From contig CM049307.1 of the NCBI GenBank assembly GCA_026874595.1, forward strand, positions 34,266,862 through 34,330,861: a stretch of 64,000 nucleotides of DNA, in the 5' to 3' direction. Position numbers and translations under genes: made by a program. Origin of the DNA: Sipunculus nudus (lineage: Eukaryota > Annelida > Sipuncula > Golfingiida > Sipunculidae). Shown one piece after another: positions 1 through 11,586 of this stretch (the first letter of the stretch is position 1; each line of letters begins with the position of its first letter). The notes beneath the pieces were generated by a model. That model worked only from the letters and a program-made list of their open reading frames with translations, had not been told where the DNA came from and ran no database searches.

Positions 1-101
1 ATTAATTAATATATAATGCAACAAACACATGTAACATGACTGCATACCTTAGTACACAATGTATCTATATTGCCATCATCAGTGAATATGTAACACATAC
101 T

Positions 102-1472
102 TTAACCATCTATTATTCTTCGTCTCCTCAAAAAGGAATAATATACATAAGCAGCAACATTCATTATCTCAATATGATTGTCTAAATTGAATAATTTAAT
201 AAAATTTTGTTCACTTGGGTAATGTAAGTCTTGTCTAAAGTATTTTATCCTCAAATCATTATATAAAATACATTCTTGCATAAAGTGAGCTTCATCCTCA
301 ACAATATTGTATCCATGATGCAAACAATATTTACAGATCCTCTCTTCACGAGATGTATCATTTTGACGACCTATTTCTATAGCCAATTCATGATTGGAGC
401 ATCGAAGTTTAGCAAGTGCTATGCGATGTTTCTTATTAGGAATACAATATAAATACTTTTCAAGGGTTAGCATAGATTTGAAAGCACCATGATAATATAA
501 TTTACTACAGAACTCAATATCACTATGCCAGTTTTGAATAGCCATGTCTCCTATTTTAATTTCAAATTCTTTCAAAAAATTATTCACATCTCCAACATAC
601 TGTGCCATCCAAAAATATCCAAAACCAGACTCAAACAGCAATGTTCTTACATGAGATACCCAATTTGATTTAACACTGTTGTCTAAATTCATCAGCAAAC
701 GGTACACTTGTTTCTGATACCTATATATATGTTCTGGCATATAAAGTAATTTAACCCAATACTTAACACAACGTAATAAACAAGTTACAAACAAAGGAAA
801 TCTGCCACAATCCCCTAATGCTGCTGCATTTGGAGTATTCTGGCCTACATTTAAAATATATTTACAAAATGTGTACTGCACTCTCTCAATAGTTTCTGAT
901 TTCTTAAAGCCCCATAATTCGCATCCATATATTAATACTGGTACAACCATTTGATCAAAAAGATAAAAGAGATGTTTAGTACTAACATATTTACACTTTT
1001 TACTGAATTTTTTAATCATACATACTGCTTTGTTTGCTTGCAAAGCATGCTGTTGTTGTGTTTTTGACCAGGATAATTTTGTTGAGAAAGTAATACCAAG
1101 ATATTTATAGTATGGATCCACTTCTAACTGTTTACCATTTAAATACCATCTTTCAGCTTTTCGTAAAGGACCACCTTTTCTAAAAACCATAATTTTAGTT
1201 TTATCTGTATTAAGTTTAAAACCATATTTTTCACAGAAATTGTGCAAGAGATTAATCTGTTGCTGAAGTCTACCTACAGTATCTCCACAATTAACCATAT
1301 CATCTGCAAATAATAAAGTCATTACATTGGAAAGATTATCATTAACATATATCCCTTTACAATCACTTCTATGTAACATATTACAATACTCATTTATAAA
1401 TAAGGAAAATAATAATGGACTTACCATGCAACCCTGCCTGGTACCTAATGAGCAAATAATCGGTAAGACCAC
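102..1472 (-). pseudogene. LINE-A reverse transcriptase, C-terminal part
   Basis: Open for 456 codons. Near residues 8-27 is the RT block TRQGCMVSPLLFSLFINE, followed by the catalytic FADD box (residues 55-58, about 1299-1310), the GFKLNTDKTKIMVF primer-grip-like region (about 85-98) and YLGITFSTKLSW (about 124-135). A C-terminal Cys/His cluster C-x2-C-x12-H-x4-C begins near residue 380 (about 270-335); such clusters are usual at the C-terminus of non-LTR RTs. The first residues of this frame are not a natural start: the protein continues from the overlapping upstream frame (1390-1749) across a frameshift near 1440-1465. The long intact stretch suggests that this copy is only moderately old. 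Confidence 0.85.
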
Positions 1473-1749
1473 CGTCAGTTAATATACAGGACTGCATTTT
1501 TGAATACATTGATTTTATAACATTTATTATTTTACCATTTATACCTTGTTTCAATAAGACATACCAGAATAAATTATGTTGTACACAGTCAAAAGCTTTT
1601 GCAAAATCAATATATAAACAATAAAACCTTCCTTTTCTTTTAACTAAGTATTTCTGAACTAAAGCATGCAAGATATATGCTTGATCAATGGTAGAATATC
1701 CCTTTCTATAACCACCTTGAGACTCGGATAAAATATTCAATTCCTGCAC
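1390..1749 (-). pseudogene. LINE-A reverse transcriptase, N-terminal part (frameshifted)
   Basis: Carries RT fingers/palm blocks: SESQGGYRKGYSTIDQ near residues 8-23 (about 1680-1728) and motif A, YIDFAKAFD, near residues 46-54 (about 1588-1614), with the first catalytic Asp. The frame stays open a few codons upstream of the first GTG, back to a TAG near 1780. The frame then diverges after GGLTDYLL, and the rest of the RT (RQGC block, FADD) continues in the neighbouring frame, so one indel near 1440-1465 breaks the enzyme. Motifs upstream of the QGGYRKG block are missing because of the junction with the ORF1 fragment. Confidence 0.8.
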
Positions 1750-1753
1750 ATAC

Positions 1754-2128
1754 TTATTTATCGTTCTTAGTTTTCCCTACCATCACTTTTGAATTTGAAT
1801 CAAAATCCCATTTAAACATTTGTCCTTCAATAGAAAGTTTATCAAAAGATAGGAAAGATTCTTTGTTATCTTCTCTAGCCTTTACCATAAAGGGGTTAAG
1901 ATTACGCCTTGCAAGCCCGACATGATCACTAAAATCATGCGATACTCTGAAATCTGAATCTTTCAATGTTTGCCTAGCCTGTTTCATGACAATATTCCAC
2001 TCTTGGAAGTTCTTGTCTGAGGGTGACCGGCATGCCGTTGACAGCTCCATTGTTTTTTTTTTCACCAGAACCCTATAGACTTGTATCATAGGGACCAAGG
2101 GTTCCTTCCTTCTGACAGGAATGGGCAC
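1754..2128 (-). pseudogene. LINE ORF1-like C-terminal domain fragment
   Basis: A 124-codon frame whose second half (RVSHDFSDHVGLARRNL, then a SFLSFDKLSIEGQMFKWD segment) resembles the C-terminal domain of L1-type ORF1 proteins, the RNA-binding chaperone of the retrotransposition particle; there a DFS..xxARR..L core precedes a strand rich in aromatic residues. The resemblance is from memory of the family pattern, not an alignment. It ends in TAA at about 1754-1756, and the RT frame is already open there. Endonuclease and RT N-terminus are therefore deleted, with a junction near 1755-1780. I see no convincing upstream continuation beyond about 2130. Confidence 0.55.
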
Positions 2129-3414
2129 ACCTCCAAGAGGTCATTATAGAAAATGACGTGCCGTAAAGAGACATCTCCGATATCGATCAGACTTCATCTC
2201 ACATGCGATTTACAATTTTTTGTGAAGTACTCCTGATCAAATATGATTCAACCTGAGAGCAGAAGCTGATGTAACTTGAGATCTATCTTCAAGTGTCTAA
2301 CTTTTACAGATTTCTGAAAATCTTACATTTATATGATGTTTGATGAAAAAGTACATAAGGAAATAAGGACCTTATATTGGGTCAGGAGTTTTCTTATATT
2401 AAATCTATTTGTTTCTTATATCGAATGTTTCCTGCATTGATCTGGTAAAGTTGGTAAACTAAATAAAGGGGGCTGAAATAGTGTAAAAACAGATTTTGCA
2501 GGCATTTATATGTTTAAGATTTTAAATAACTGAAAGTAACCATTTTCACATTCGGTTGCTTTCAAGGTTCATGCGACAAGCTATAGTCGTCCTTATAATG
2601 AAATTGCTACATTAAAAGAAATCCCCAAACCAGGTGTAATCATATTATTAAGATTAAAGATTAATATCTAAAAAAGTGTCACAGATAAAGGCCAAGAGTT
2701 CATTTAATTTAAATATTTCTGGTAGATGTCTGTATTGTGTTATATGAGAGTGTTATATAATATATTAAATTAATTAAATATATAAGAGGGTGAAAGAACG
2801 ACTATACAGCTCACACACACACACATATATATATATAAAGGTAACCATGTATTTTAACTATGGAAGTGTTATCAATGCACAAGAAACCACAACAGGACGA
2901 ACACAAGGCTGAAAGGCGACAATATACAGTCTTCACAAACTGCCTCGCCGAGATGCCTGGTCACTGCTTTAAACTTAACATGTCTGCTGCATATTCATGA
3001 ATAAAATAGTGTTATGTGATATTGATATAAACTAATTAATTAAGGAAGGAAATCGCCTTTATTCGCAATATCAATAGCGGAAGCCATAAATTTATCAGTA
3101 CCACTGTGATTCAGTGATTTCGAGAATCTATATTAAATAAATCATCCTTATGGTCCTACCAGCGCAGTCAGTTATTTTAGACATATATACTGTTATCGGG
3201 GAATGCAATCTAACCAAGAGCATTTTGAGTTATGCTCCGGCTTTTGCAAGCCCTTTAACTACTGGAGAACAGGGCAGACATAACAAGTGCTGTTTTCTCA
3301 TTGTAAGGCTTTGTCAGTCACAAATTTTCAGTCACGTTTTCAAATTCTTTGAACTATGAACTATGTTCCTTCCATCCTTAATGCATGTAATATATTTTAT
3401 GATTTTTTTTTATA
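2129..3414. other. No gene recognised; short AC/TA microsatellite
   Basis: AT-rich sequence without a coding relic I can name. (AC)n runs into (TA)n at 2813-2838. A 69-codon frame at 3150-3359 has no recognisable motif and is treated as chance. Confidence 0.5.
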
Positions 3415-3438
3415 TTTCACCGCTGCACTGCGGTGAAA
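3415..3438. repeat. Perfect 9-bp stem hairpin
   Basis: TTTCACCGC, a 6-nt loop TGCACT, then GCGGTGAAA: a perfect short hairpin in AT-rich surroundings, followed by CATCTAAG. A stem followed by CTRR is a Helitron 3'-end pattern, but the next base is G rather than the T that flanks typical Helitrons, and no matching 5' end was found. It could also be a unit of a palindromic short repeat. Confidence 0.5.
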
Positions 3439-3470
3439 CATCTAAGTGGCTATATAGGGCTCTCACTTGA

Positions 3471-3830
3471 ATGATTATTCGCCTCTTTTCAGAACCAGTA
3501 TATCCTATATACCTGCTGAACAGGACGGGTTATGTCACAGATGGCGCCTCTGCCGTGGACACTGAAAAACGCTACGTATCTGCGTCTCGTCGGAGTGGAG
3601 CATGCGCATGCTGTAAAAGCGTTTACGCCTCGATTTGCTGCCGCACGTGTTTGGGAAAGACTGCTGCAGCAAACAAACCAGCAACACCAGCAATGGATGT
3701 AGTTCGTCATCTGGAGAAGATTCGTCTTCTGGCCTGCGGGTGCTGTGCTTCTAGAAGCAGCTCACGTGCCAGCTGCTGTCGAATGTGCGGTGCAGTCACT
3801 AATATGATGATGAAACGCACATATGTTTGA
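3471..3830 (+). other. Unassigned 119-codon open frame, Cys/Ala/Ser-rich
   Basis: The translation contains several Cys pairs (SGACACCKS, CRTCLGK, CGCCASR, CRMCGA), spaced irregularly and not fitting a zinc finger I know. The segment is more GC-rich than its surroundings (about 3530-3800), which raises the chance of a long open frame by itself. An overlapping minus-strand frame is also open, which argues against selection on either. I do not recognise it. Confidence 0.15.
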
Positions 3831-3839
3831 ATATAACCT

Positions 3840-4524
3840 CACGTGAAAATGAAATAGAGTGTCTTTTTTCGGTCCCAACAACCATCACTATCAAGATCTA
3901 GTCATGACCCTGAATGTTAGAAGATTTTCTGTAAATTAAAGTGTTTCTGTCTGCACATTTATATATATATATCATCTTGAAATATAACGCAGAATGGATC
4001 AGCTTCGCTCAACATATCGATGGTCGCATGCAGTATTATATACAGAATCATTTTGTTACTGCATTCGCATGATTATATCATGACTATAAATGAACTAGTG
4101 CAAATATAAAGAAACCCCCAGTCAGATATACATGTTACACAAGTGTTGTATTATGTATCAACTTAAAATCTTGTAATTTGTTGTTCCTGAAAACGTATAA
4201 GGTATCAAATGAATTAAATATATCTTTTACTTAAATGTCTGTTTTTTTTGTCTTTATCAATTATAATGTATTTTCAGTCAAATATCAATGGTTTATGCCA
4301 GTTGACCTTTTAGTATAAGGTTAGTTATGTCACTAACTGCCCATCGTCTCGTTTTGCTGCTGATATAAATCAGATTTGCCCACACCATGTTATTGATATC
4401 TATATTGTTTCTCTTTCTTACTTGAATATTCAGGTCATGCCTAGCTTTGGCAATGTTAACGATCTCGAGCGTGCATTTTTATGAATGTTTTAGTAAGGGA
4501 GCATGGACCTTGGAAAAGGGTCGT
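3840..4524. other. No gene recognised
   Basis: AT-rich, no coding relic or repeat unit identified apart from a short TA tract near 3960. Confidence 0.4.
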
Positions 4525-5420
4525 CGTTTAACCAACCACACAGCTAAGGTCTGACTTGATATTATGGTAGCCTAAAACCTCTAGAGCACTGCTAGGGGGT
4601 AGTTCTGTCAAATTGTGGTATCAGTTTCGTGCTACTTACCAGTTGTAGACGACGCCTGACCGTTCGAGCCGTAAAATGATAAGGGGTAGGGATAACTTAA
4701 ATGTGAATATCTTGGTTTCTAATCAATCAATCTTTATAATGAAGATATTCCGGGAAATTTCTTTTAATGGTCTATCAATATATATATATAAATCTAGTAT
4801 ATATAATTTAAAACACATTTCTTGGAAATAAAAATGTCAAGTTCAATAAAAAAATCTCGATTTTTGCAGTAAACGTTTAAATGGTCGCTAAAACTTCAAC
4901 TTTTACCGTTAAATTATACATGCTGATAGAAAAAAAAAATATATTCTGGACCTAACTATACTGTATATAATCACTGATTAGGTCTAATGTTATCTTAGAT
5001 ATTTAAAATGGGTCATCCGGTATTTGAATGTAGGCAGTTTTCTTGTTTTTCGGTGAATTTGCTGGAGAATACTTTAATATACTATATACTTTGTATAAAT
5101 ATAAAAGAGAAAGTTCTGGTGAGAACATGACATACCTGGGATACACAGAAGATTGAAAAAAAATTATATCATTAAAACAGAATTTTATGAAATAAAAATG
5201 TCAAGTCTAAAACAAAAATCTCATATGAATTATGTTGTAGCATTAAACTTTTAAATGTCGCTCAAACCTTCAAACTTGATCGTTAAATTGTACATGCTTA
5301 TAGAAAAAAACCTGGAACTATTTCAGCCATATATAATCACTGTTTTGACCTAGTTTTATCTAACCCATTTAAAATGAGATGCCAGGTATTTTGGACAGAT
5401 GCACAGGTGATTGTGTTAAC
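4525..5420 (+). repeat. Dispersed repeat DR1, copy 1, with internal tandem
   Basis: This block is repeated in reverse orientation at about 9010-9885. Shared landmarks in this copy are CTTGATATTATGGTA (4555-4570), AAGGGGTAGGG followed by AACTTAAATGTGAATATC (4680-4712), the AATCAATCAATCTTTAT segment (4722-4740), TTAAATTATACATGCTGATAG (4910-4930) and TTTGTATAAATAT (5090-5103). Within it, about 4820-5045 (AAAAATGTCAAGT... to ...TTTAAAATG) recurs at about 5195-5380. The layout is a unique head followed by two diverged tandem units. That resembles non-autonomous molluscan elements with a tandem-repeat core, but no termini or target duplication were resolved. Confidence 0.7.
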
Positions 5421-6443
5421 TTCAATTATTGTAATAGGAGGTAATGATAAGACTGAATCTCTCCTGTCTTCATCCTCGTCGTATCCTTAGAACATGATGT
5501 TCGGATTTGCGCGTTCTTCAGCTGCCGTTTTAGTTGGTCAGCTGGCGGGCTTATCCTTCTCTTGGCTATATAACAATGATTTTTTTATTACCGCATTTAA
5601 TACAAATGTTACAGCATATGCTCAAATGATACTTTAAAAATGTATGTGTAAAGGTGAGAACGTAACTAAGTTCAAGTACAATGAAAATGGTTGACAGGAA
5701 AGAAACTAAGTTAAAAAAAAAAATTAATGATGAATTAATGTATGCAGACGCCTGACTGTATACTCTTTTGTTTAAATGTTCTGCATAAAAAGTGCTTCAC
5801 ATTTTTTATGAAGTAGGCAATGTTTGCAAAAGAGACTTGGTATAATTATAATGACTAAAAAAGTAAATATTGATAAAGGTAATTCAATGATCAAAAATAA
5901 ATATTTATAATTATCAATATCGATTATAAAACCATAGATGGGGCTGTTCACTTTTTTACTTTTAGAGCAAGGTTTGATGGAAAGTGTGTTGAAATGTAAG
6001 CAGTTGGTCGCTTGTCCTCTGCCCCGACAAAAAGATTTTTTCAGGGGACTTATCAGAATTTATCAGAATTATGCGACAAATATTTGCTTCCGAAGTCCAT
6101 GCAATACACTGTAAACCATATGTTTGGCACTCTTTGATACAAGGTGATACGTATTATATATCCTATGACCCTCGGCCTTCAGCCTTGAATGTGGCCCACT
6201 ATGCATTGCGTGCTCGTGATTCATTTTATTTATAGATGTGTGGTTTATCTATTTATATACTATTCTTAAAATACAAGGACTGGGTATCACAGAAACTCAG
6301 AAGTTTTATGGGTTGATGAAAGCTTGAGGAATAAAGAAAGTCAGCTTACACTTCTACAAGTTATTAAATCTAATATTTTTTTAAAATCATGTAATCGACT
6401 TCAATATTTCTAATGTTCGCCTCAAAAAGCACTGAGATAGAGT

Positions 6444-6447
<4 letters not shown>
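5421..6447. other. No gene recognised
   Basis: AT-rich, with several short A and T runs; no coding relic, inverted repeat or tandem unit identified. Confidence 0.4.

Positions 6448-6501
<54 letters not shown>
6448..6501. repeat. (TA)n microsatellite
   Basis: About 27 uninterrupted TA units, followed at about 6521 by a C8 run. Confidence 0.98.
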
Positions 6502-6503
<2 letters not shown>

Positions 6504-6821
6504 TCTGTGTCCAGACATCCCCCCCCCCGAAAAAAAGAGAGAAGAATAAAAATAATGATTGGTCCTGTCTCCTTTAAAATTAATTATTTATCCAGTTACT
6601 TAAGGATGAAGACTAATCGTCGGAATCACTGCAAACCATCGTAGAATTTCCTAATAAAACAAGACGTATCAATCATGTTAGGAACACCTCAGTGGTGCTA
6701 ATGCACGAAATGAGCACTATACAGAGCCCGCAGTAAATATATGTAGTAAACAGTAATAGTAAAATGAAACAATATCGCTTTTCATTTTCTTTTTTCTTCG
6801 CTACGACAAAAAATATATTAG

Positions 6822-6848
6822 AATATATATATATATATATATATATAT
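6822..6848. repeat. (TA)n microsatellite
   Basis: About 13 TA units directly preceding the GC-rich CCCGC block. Confidence 0.97.
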
Positions 6849-6849
6849 G

Positions 6850-7062
6850 AGCCCTGCGGGGGCCGGAATTTAGAGCCTACACCCGCCCCGCAGAATTAAC
6901 CTCAGGCCCGCAACCGCACTGCCCTGCATATGTTAAGACCCGCCTCGCGCCTATATAAAATAAATTTGACCCGCACCCGCCCCGCACATTTTGTTTTAAG
7001 CCCGAACCCGCCCAGGCCGACATTTTTACCAAAAGTTAACCCGCATTTAACCCGCAAATAAA
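6850..7062. repeat. CCCGC-rich degenerate repeat block
   Basis: A GC-rich island of short motifs ACCCGC, CCCGCA and GCCCGCA in irregular spacing (for example 6881-6893, 6905-6912, 6969-6988, 6999-7011, 7036-7056), separated by T-rich spacers. It begins immediately after a (TA)n tract. This looks like an old simple-motif repeat rather than a gene; the 60-codon minus frame across it is a by-product. Confidence 0.6.
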
Positions 7063-7651
7063 CATAAGACATGATAAGAGACAACTAAAAATGTAACCAG
7101 CTAAAAATTATAATTTATTTTCATATATTTATAATGAATGACCACCTTGTGTGAGTAGATAGCGTTACCATATTTTACTGATTGTATGACGTTTCCAGTT
7201 TTTTTCACTGGTATTTTATTTATATATATATTTTTTTAAATTATCACTTATCAAAAAACAATTATTTACTGCCATTTAAGTGGAAATGTCAGTAACTTGG
7301 ACACACTAATCAAATATTTCCTTCAAGTCCCCTTAAATTATTTGAAGTAATTATAAATTCAGCAAACTCAGATATTTAGCTAACAACATATAATTTAGAT
7401 TTAAACATATTTTTATGCATATGCTGCTAAAGGGAAACATAAAATAAAACTCAAGTATAAAGAAATCAATTACTAATAAGTTTGTATGCTTAGAGTTACA
7501 CTACTCGTCACTAGCTAACCAAGAGACAGTACTTGTTCACCACAAATCACACTTTTTATTTGACAAAGCGTTCAATCCTGTTCAGTGATGATCAGCTATA
7601 CAGCTGAAAGGGGATGGCTGTGCAGAGGGAGACAGCTCTACAGAAAGAGAC

Positions 7652-7652
<1 letters not shown>
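7063..7652. other. No gene recognised
   Basis: AT-rich, nothing identified. Confidence 0.4.

Positions 7653-7728
<76 letters not shown>
7653..7728. repeat. (CT)n followed by (TA)n compound microsatellite
   Basis: About 16 CT units (7653-7685) pass directly into about 22 TA units (7685-7728). Confidence 0.98.
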
Positions 7729-7733
<5 letters not shown>

Positions 7734-9009
7734 ATTTGGTTTCTAGAAGTCTTGCCTAAGTCGAAATACCAGATTCCAGTTAAGGATTGTCAGAGAAACA
7801 TCTTATTTCTGATTTGGAAAAATTTCTAATTACAATGACCAACGAAAGAAGAGCTACAAAGCAGCATTTAGAAAGATAGGCATTTTAGAAGTATTGGGGT
7901 ACTGTCAAAAAATCTAAATATCAAAGATTTTATCAACAAACAAATTTGTATACCCTTATAAGGTCTAAAGTTCATAACATTGAATATTTTAACAAAAATA
8001 ATCCGATTGGCTCGTCTACATTTATTCTGGGAGTGTCATTATTACCGACAGGTATACGAATGTAGTCAAGACAAGGTTTGCCAACCATGTCTGATTTTTA
8101 ACTGAAATATAAGTAATGTATAAGAAGACAACAATTAACGTAGTTAAGATTTAGTTTTCTTCATCTGCGGGCGTTTCTTGTAAATTTGATGCAAAAAAGA
8201 GAGTCACATTTTTATTCATTGAAGATATAGGTCTTTAAAACATCAATGAAAAGAAAAAGGCAACCACCTGCTCTTAGCATAAACACTTAAATAATGTTAT
8301 GCAGAAATTAACAAACTGAAAAAATAAATGATTTTTTTCATTTCAATTTTTTTTGTTATCCAATAGTTTTTTTTTTCATAGTCAAAATTATTAAAACAAT
8401 ACTGAAACACGCTCTAATACAACTTTTACCTGTATGCGTCTTTCCATGCTCATTTTCGTGTTTACTTTTGCCCAATATATTTGTATATTAAGATGATAAA
8501 TTAATAAATAAAAAGAATATAGAAAATGAAATATTCATGGTGTGTTTGCAGTCAGATATATTTCAGTTTACCCTATTTGAAGCGTGTATGACTTTAAAAC
8601 TGGCCCTCTCTCATCAATCCCTTCGCACAAAGTACCTTTACTGGATGTTTATTTCATTGGTCACTCTGATTTTGTTTTTACACAATTTTTTTAAAGAATG
8701 ACAAAGTGTACTCAGTTTGATTTTAAGCAGAAAGATCTTAAGAACAAAGGCCAAGCATAAAATGCTTAATATAACTACTTCAGTGTTCGGTCAAATATGC
8801 TTTTCTACCTATCAGACGACTTATTAGCAGGAGAGATTCCTGAACAGAACGTTGTATCTAAAAAGACATACTGCAATTATCATCGAAAATAACGAACAAA
8901 TTAAATGAAATTGATATTACTTGGCCTTGAATAATGTGAATCATATAATTTTAACACGTGTATCAGCTGCAATTCAGTCAGTTTCAATTGTTCTAGGTAT
9001 CCCAACAGG
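7729..9009. other. No gene recognised
   Basis: AT-rich, with T-rich runs at 8335-8380; no coding relic or repeat pair identified. Confidence 0.4.
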
Positions 9010-9885
9010 TTATCACCAGAACCTTCTCTTTCATATTTATACAAAGTATATAGTATATTAAAGTATTCTTCAGCAAATTCACCGATAAACGCTAGAAAAT
9101 TGCCTGCATGCCAAAAAGAAGTATAATTTTACGGTTTATGTTGAAAGTTTGAGAGACCATTTAAATTTAAATGCGAAAACATAATAAAAATCTCAAGTTT
9201 TTTTTATTGGACTCTGCATTTTTATTTCCTAAAATTCTGTTTTATTTTTTTTTTCCAATTCTTCTAGTTATCCAAGGTTTAGTAATGTTTTCACCAAAAC
9301 CTTCTCTTTTAAATTTATACAAAGTATATAGTATACTAAAGTATTCTCCAGCAAATCCACCTATAAACACAAGAAAACTGCCTACATGCCAAAATGCCGC
9401 GTAGCCCATTTTAAATCATTAAGGTAATATTAGACCCAATCAGTGATTATATACATTAATAATAGGCCCAGAAATATATATATTTTTTCTATCAGCATGT
9501 ATAATTTACCTTGAAAGTTGAAAAACATTACTAAAATGGAGATTTTTTATTTGAGGTGACTTTTTTCCTACCAGGAATGTTTTTCAAATTTTATATATAT
9601 GGTTGTTACATATATTGTTAGACTATATGAAAAGACCTTTCCCGAGATATCTTCATTATAAATAAAGATTGGTTGATTAGAAGCAAAGATATTCACATTT
9701 AAGTTACCCCTACCCCTTTTCATTTAACAGCCTGAACGGTCAAGCGTCTACAAAACAGTCAGTAGCACAAATTTGATACTGACAGTGCTACCCCCCTAAT
9801 AGTACACGAGAGGTGTCAGGGTACCATAATATCAAGTCAAACTTTGACTGTGTGGCGGGTTGGACGATTTCGTTTATTTGAGCCC
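9010..9885 (-). repeat. Dispersed repeat DR1, copy 2 (inverted)
   Basis: Reverse-orientation copy of 4525-5420. The head lies at about 9640-9885 (ATAATATCAAGTCAA, AAGTTACCCCTACCCC, TAAAGATTGGTTGATTAG) and two tandem units lie below it. The segment CCTTCTCTTTCATATTTATAC... at 9023-9090 recurs as CCTTCTCTTTTAAATTTATAC... at 9299-9366, a period of about 276 bp. Copy 1 has its duplicated unit in the same relative place, so the tandem core probably predates dispersal. A 77-codon frame at 9171-9404 is a by-product of T-rich repeat sequence. Confidence 0.7.
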
Positions 9886-11586
9886 CTACGGAAATTAGCT
9901 CCCGGACTATTTATAGCGTAGTGTCGTTTCAGCAGATCTCAGTGTTATGAAGACTATCAAACCCAGAATTTAAAAGTAGAATCAAAGCACAAACCTCCGC
10001 CAAGACTATCATATTGGAGCTATCCCTTTTGTAACAGATAAACGTTGATCTTGCCCATGTTCTTCCATTCCACAAAGATTCGTCGAGAAAAGCTGAAACA
10101 AAGGTAACAACAAACACCATCTTAACAATCAGGGAGACTCGTGTTATTACATGACCTCCTCTTGGAAGTTATGTTTAAATTTTGTTATTCAATTTAATCA
10201 CTCTTACTGTTCAATCATCATCCGTATCCGGATATGATTTAAGCGGGAGGGGAACATGTATATAATGCCATGCACAAATTTTGACTCGTGTAATATCAAA
10301 AAGTTCAGTTGTCGAGATTGTGAAATTAAAAGTTGCATTTGCAAAGATCTACCGGAAGAATGAAATGGAAAGTGTCATGAAAGGTTACTCAGACAACTAT
10401 TTATTCTCGCACTTGCAATCTGGAAGACAAAGGAAACGTTTTTTGTGGCTACGGATGTCATGGCGTTTTCCGGTTTTAAGGCAACCCCTATAAATCTCCC
10501 GCAACTTTAGAGTTAACAGTATTGGTTCTAAAATAAATACGTCCCTGTCATGATCATGGCAAATGATCGGGGACTTTATTGACTATAAAATATGTGATGA
10601 AACATGCTAATCTCTAGACAGGACCAGATTTTAAGCCATCACTTACCAAGTATTTTGACCGGAAGTCGTAACTCCTTTGAGTCAAATTCAAAGTAGAATT
10701 ATGTTCCATTGACCCAGTGGCGCTGTTTAATGAAGGTTAGTTCCTAAGTCGGGATCAGTATAATAGAACTGTCCATATTTTTACTTGCAATGATAAAAAA
10801 AGGACATCGACTTTATAATAAATAAAGCAAAATCACAAAAGCTTGATTCATACGTATGAGGCCTATAATATTTGCAAATTAACGATTAAGTTAAAAAAAA
10901 ATAAGCGTGAAAATCAAAATGGTATATATAAGTCTGTCAAACTATTTTCTCAATATCACCGTGTTATCGGAATGGTTCAAGAATAATTAGAGTACGTAAA
11001 ATTCACTGAATAACATTGAATTGCAAGAACAAGTTAATAAAGGGTTACACAAGGAAGTCACGTGACCTCCTGTTCAGGTGCAATTTACAACTACACTGTA
11101 GTGTTGATACGTAAAACGTATCGGTCTTGCCGTCAGCACAGGATGTCTTCATAACTTTAATGAATTAAGCGTTATTTAGGACTACTGATTTCCTTCTTAT
11201 GGTTGAATTCACGCCTAGATGTGTAAGATTATACGTAAAACTTATATGTAACATATGGTAGGTGTGGATACATTTATTTATTTCGTGGAAGTAGTGATCG
11301 CACTACCATGATTTTTTAAATGAAATTTATAAGTGAGAAATTTGTTGGTCACATGAAATGTGCATGTGCAGTGTGCAGTTAGTAAATCCTTTTGTGTAAT
11401 ATAGACATTTCGTATGTGGGCACGTAAACTTAAAATTTGCCAACCGACTAATCATATTTAGATGAACTCGGATAGATGAACAACTTGTCCATCATTTTCA
11501 TGGAATTATTAGGTCCTTTTTTTCTGTAAATGATTACCCCGAGCATATGTTTGTATGTGCGAGAATAGTCTGAGAAATAGTCCTAG
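9886..11586. other. No gene recognised
   Basis: Unassigned sequence. Open frames of 63 and 70 codons (9929-10120 minus, 10281-10493 plus) show no motif I recognise and no splice-supported context. Confidence 0.4.

Larger units (their letters stand above)
1..2128 (-). mobile_element. LINE-A: degenerate non-LTR retrotransposon
   Basis: Minus-strand non-LTR element. Reading from high to low coordinates it holds an ORF1-like C-terminal fragment, the central reverse transcriptase (RT), the RT thumb/connection region and a C-terminal Cys/His motif. The endonuclease and the N-terminal RT that should lie between ORF1 and the RT are absent, so this copy has an internal deletion as well as a frameshift. 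The 3' end lies close to, or just beyond, position 1; no poly-A or short tail repeat is obvious. A second fragment of the same family is at 39120-39590. The clade is uncertain: the RT block GTRQGCMVSPLLFSLFINE is of the general CR1/L2/Nimb/Tad style, while the ORF1 piece is L1-like. Confidence 0.85.
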
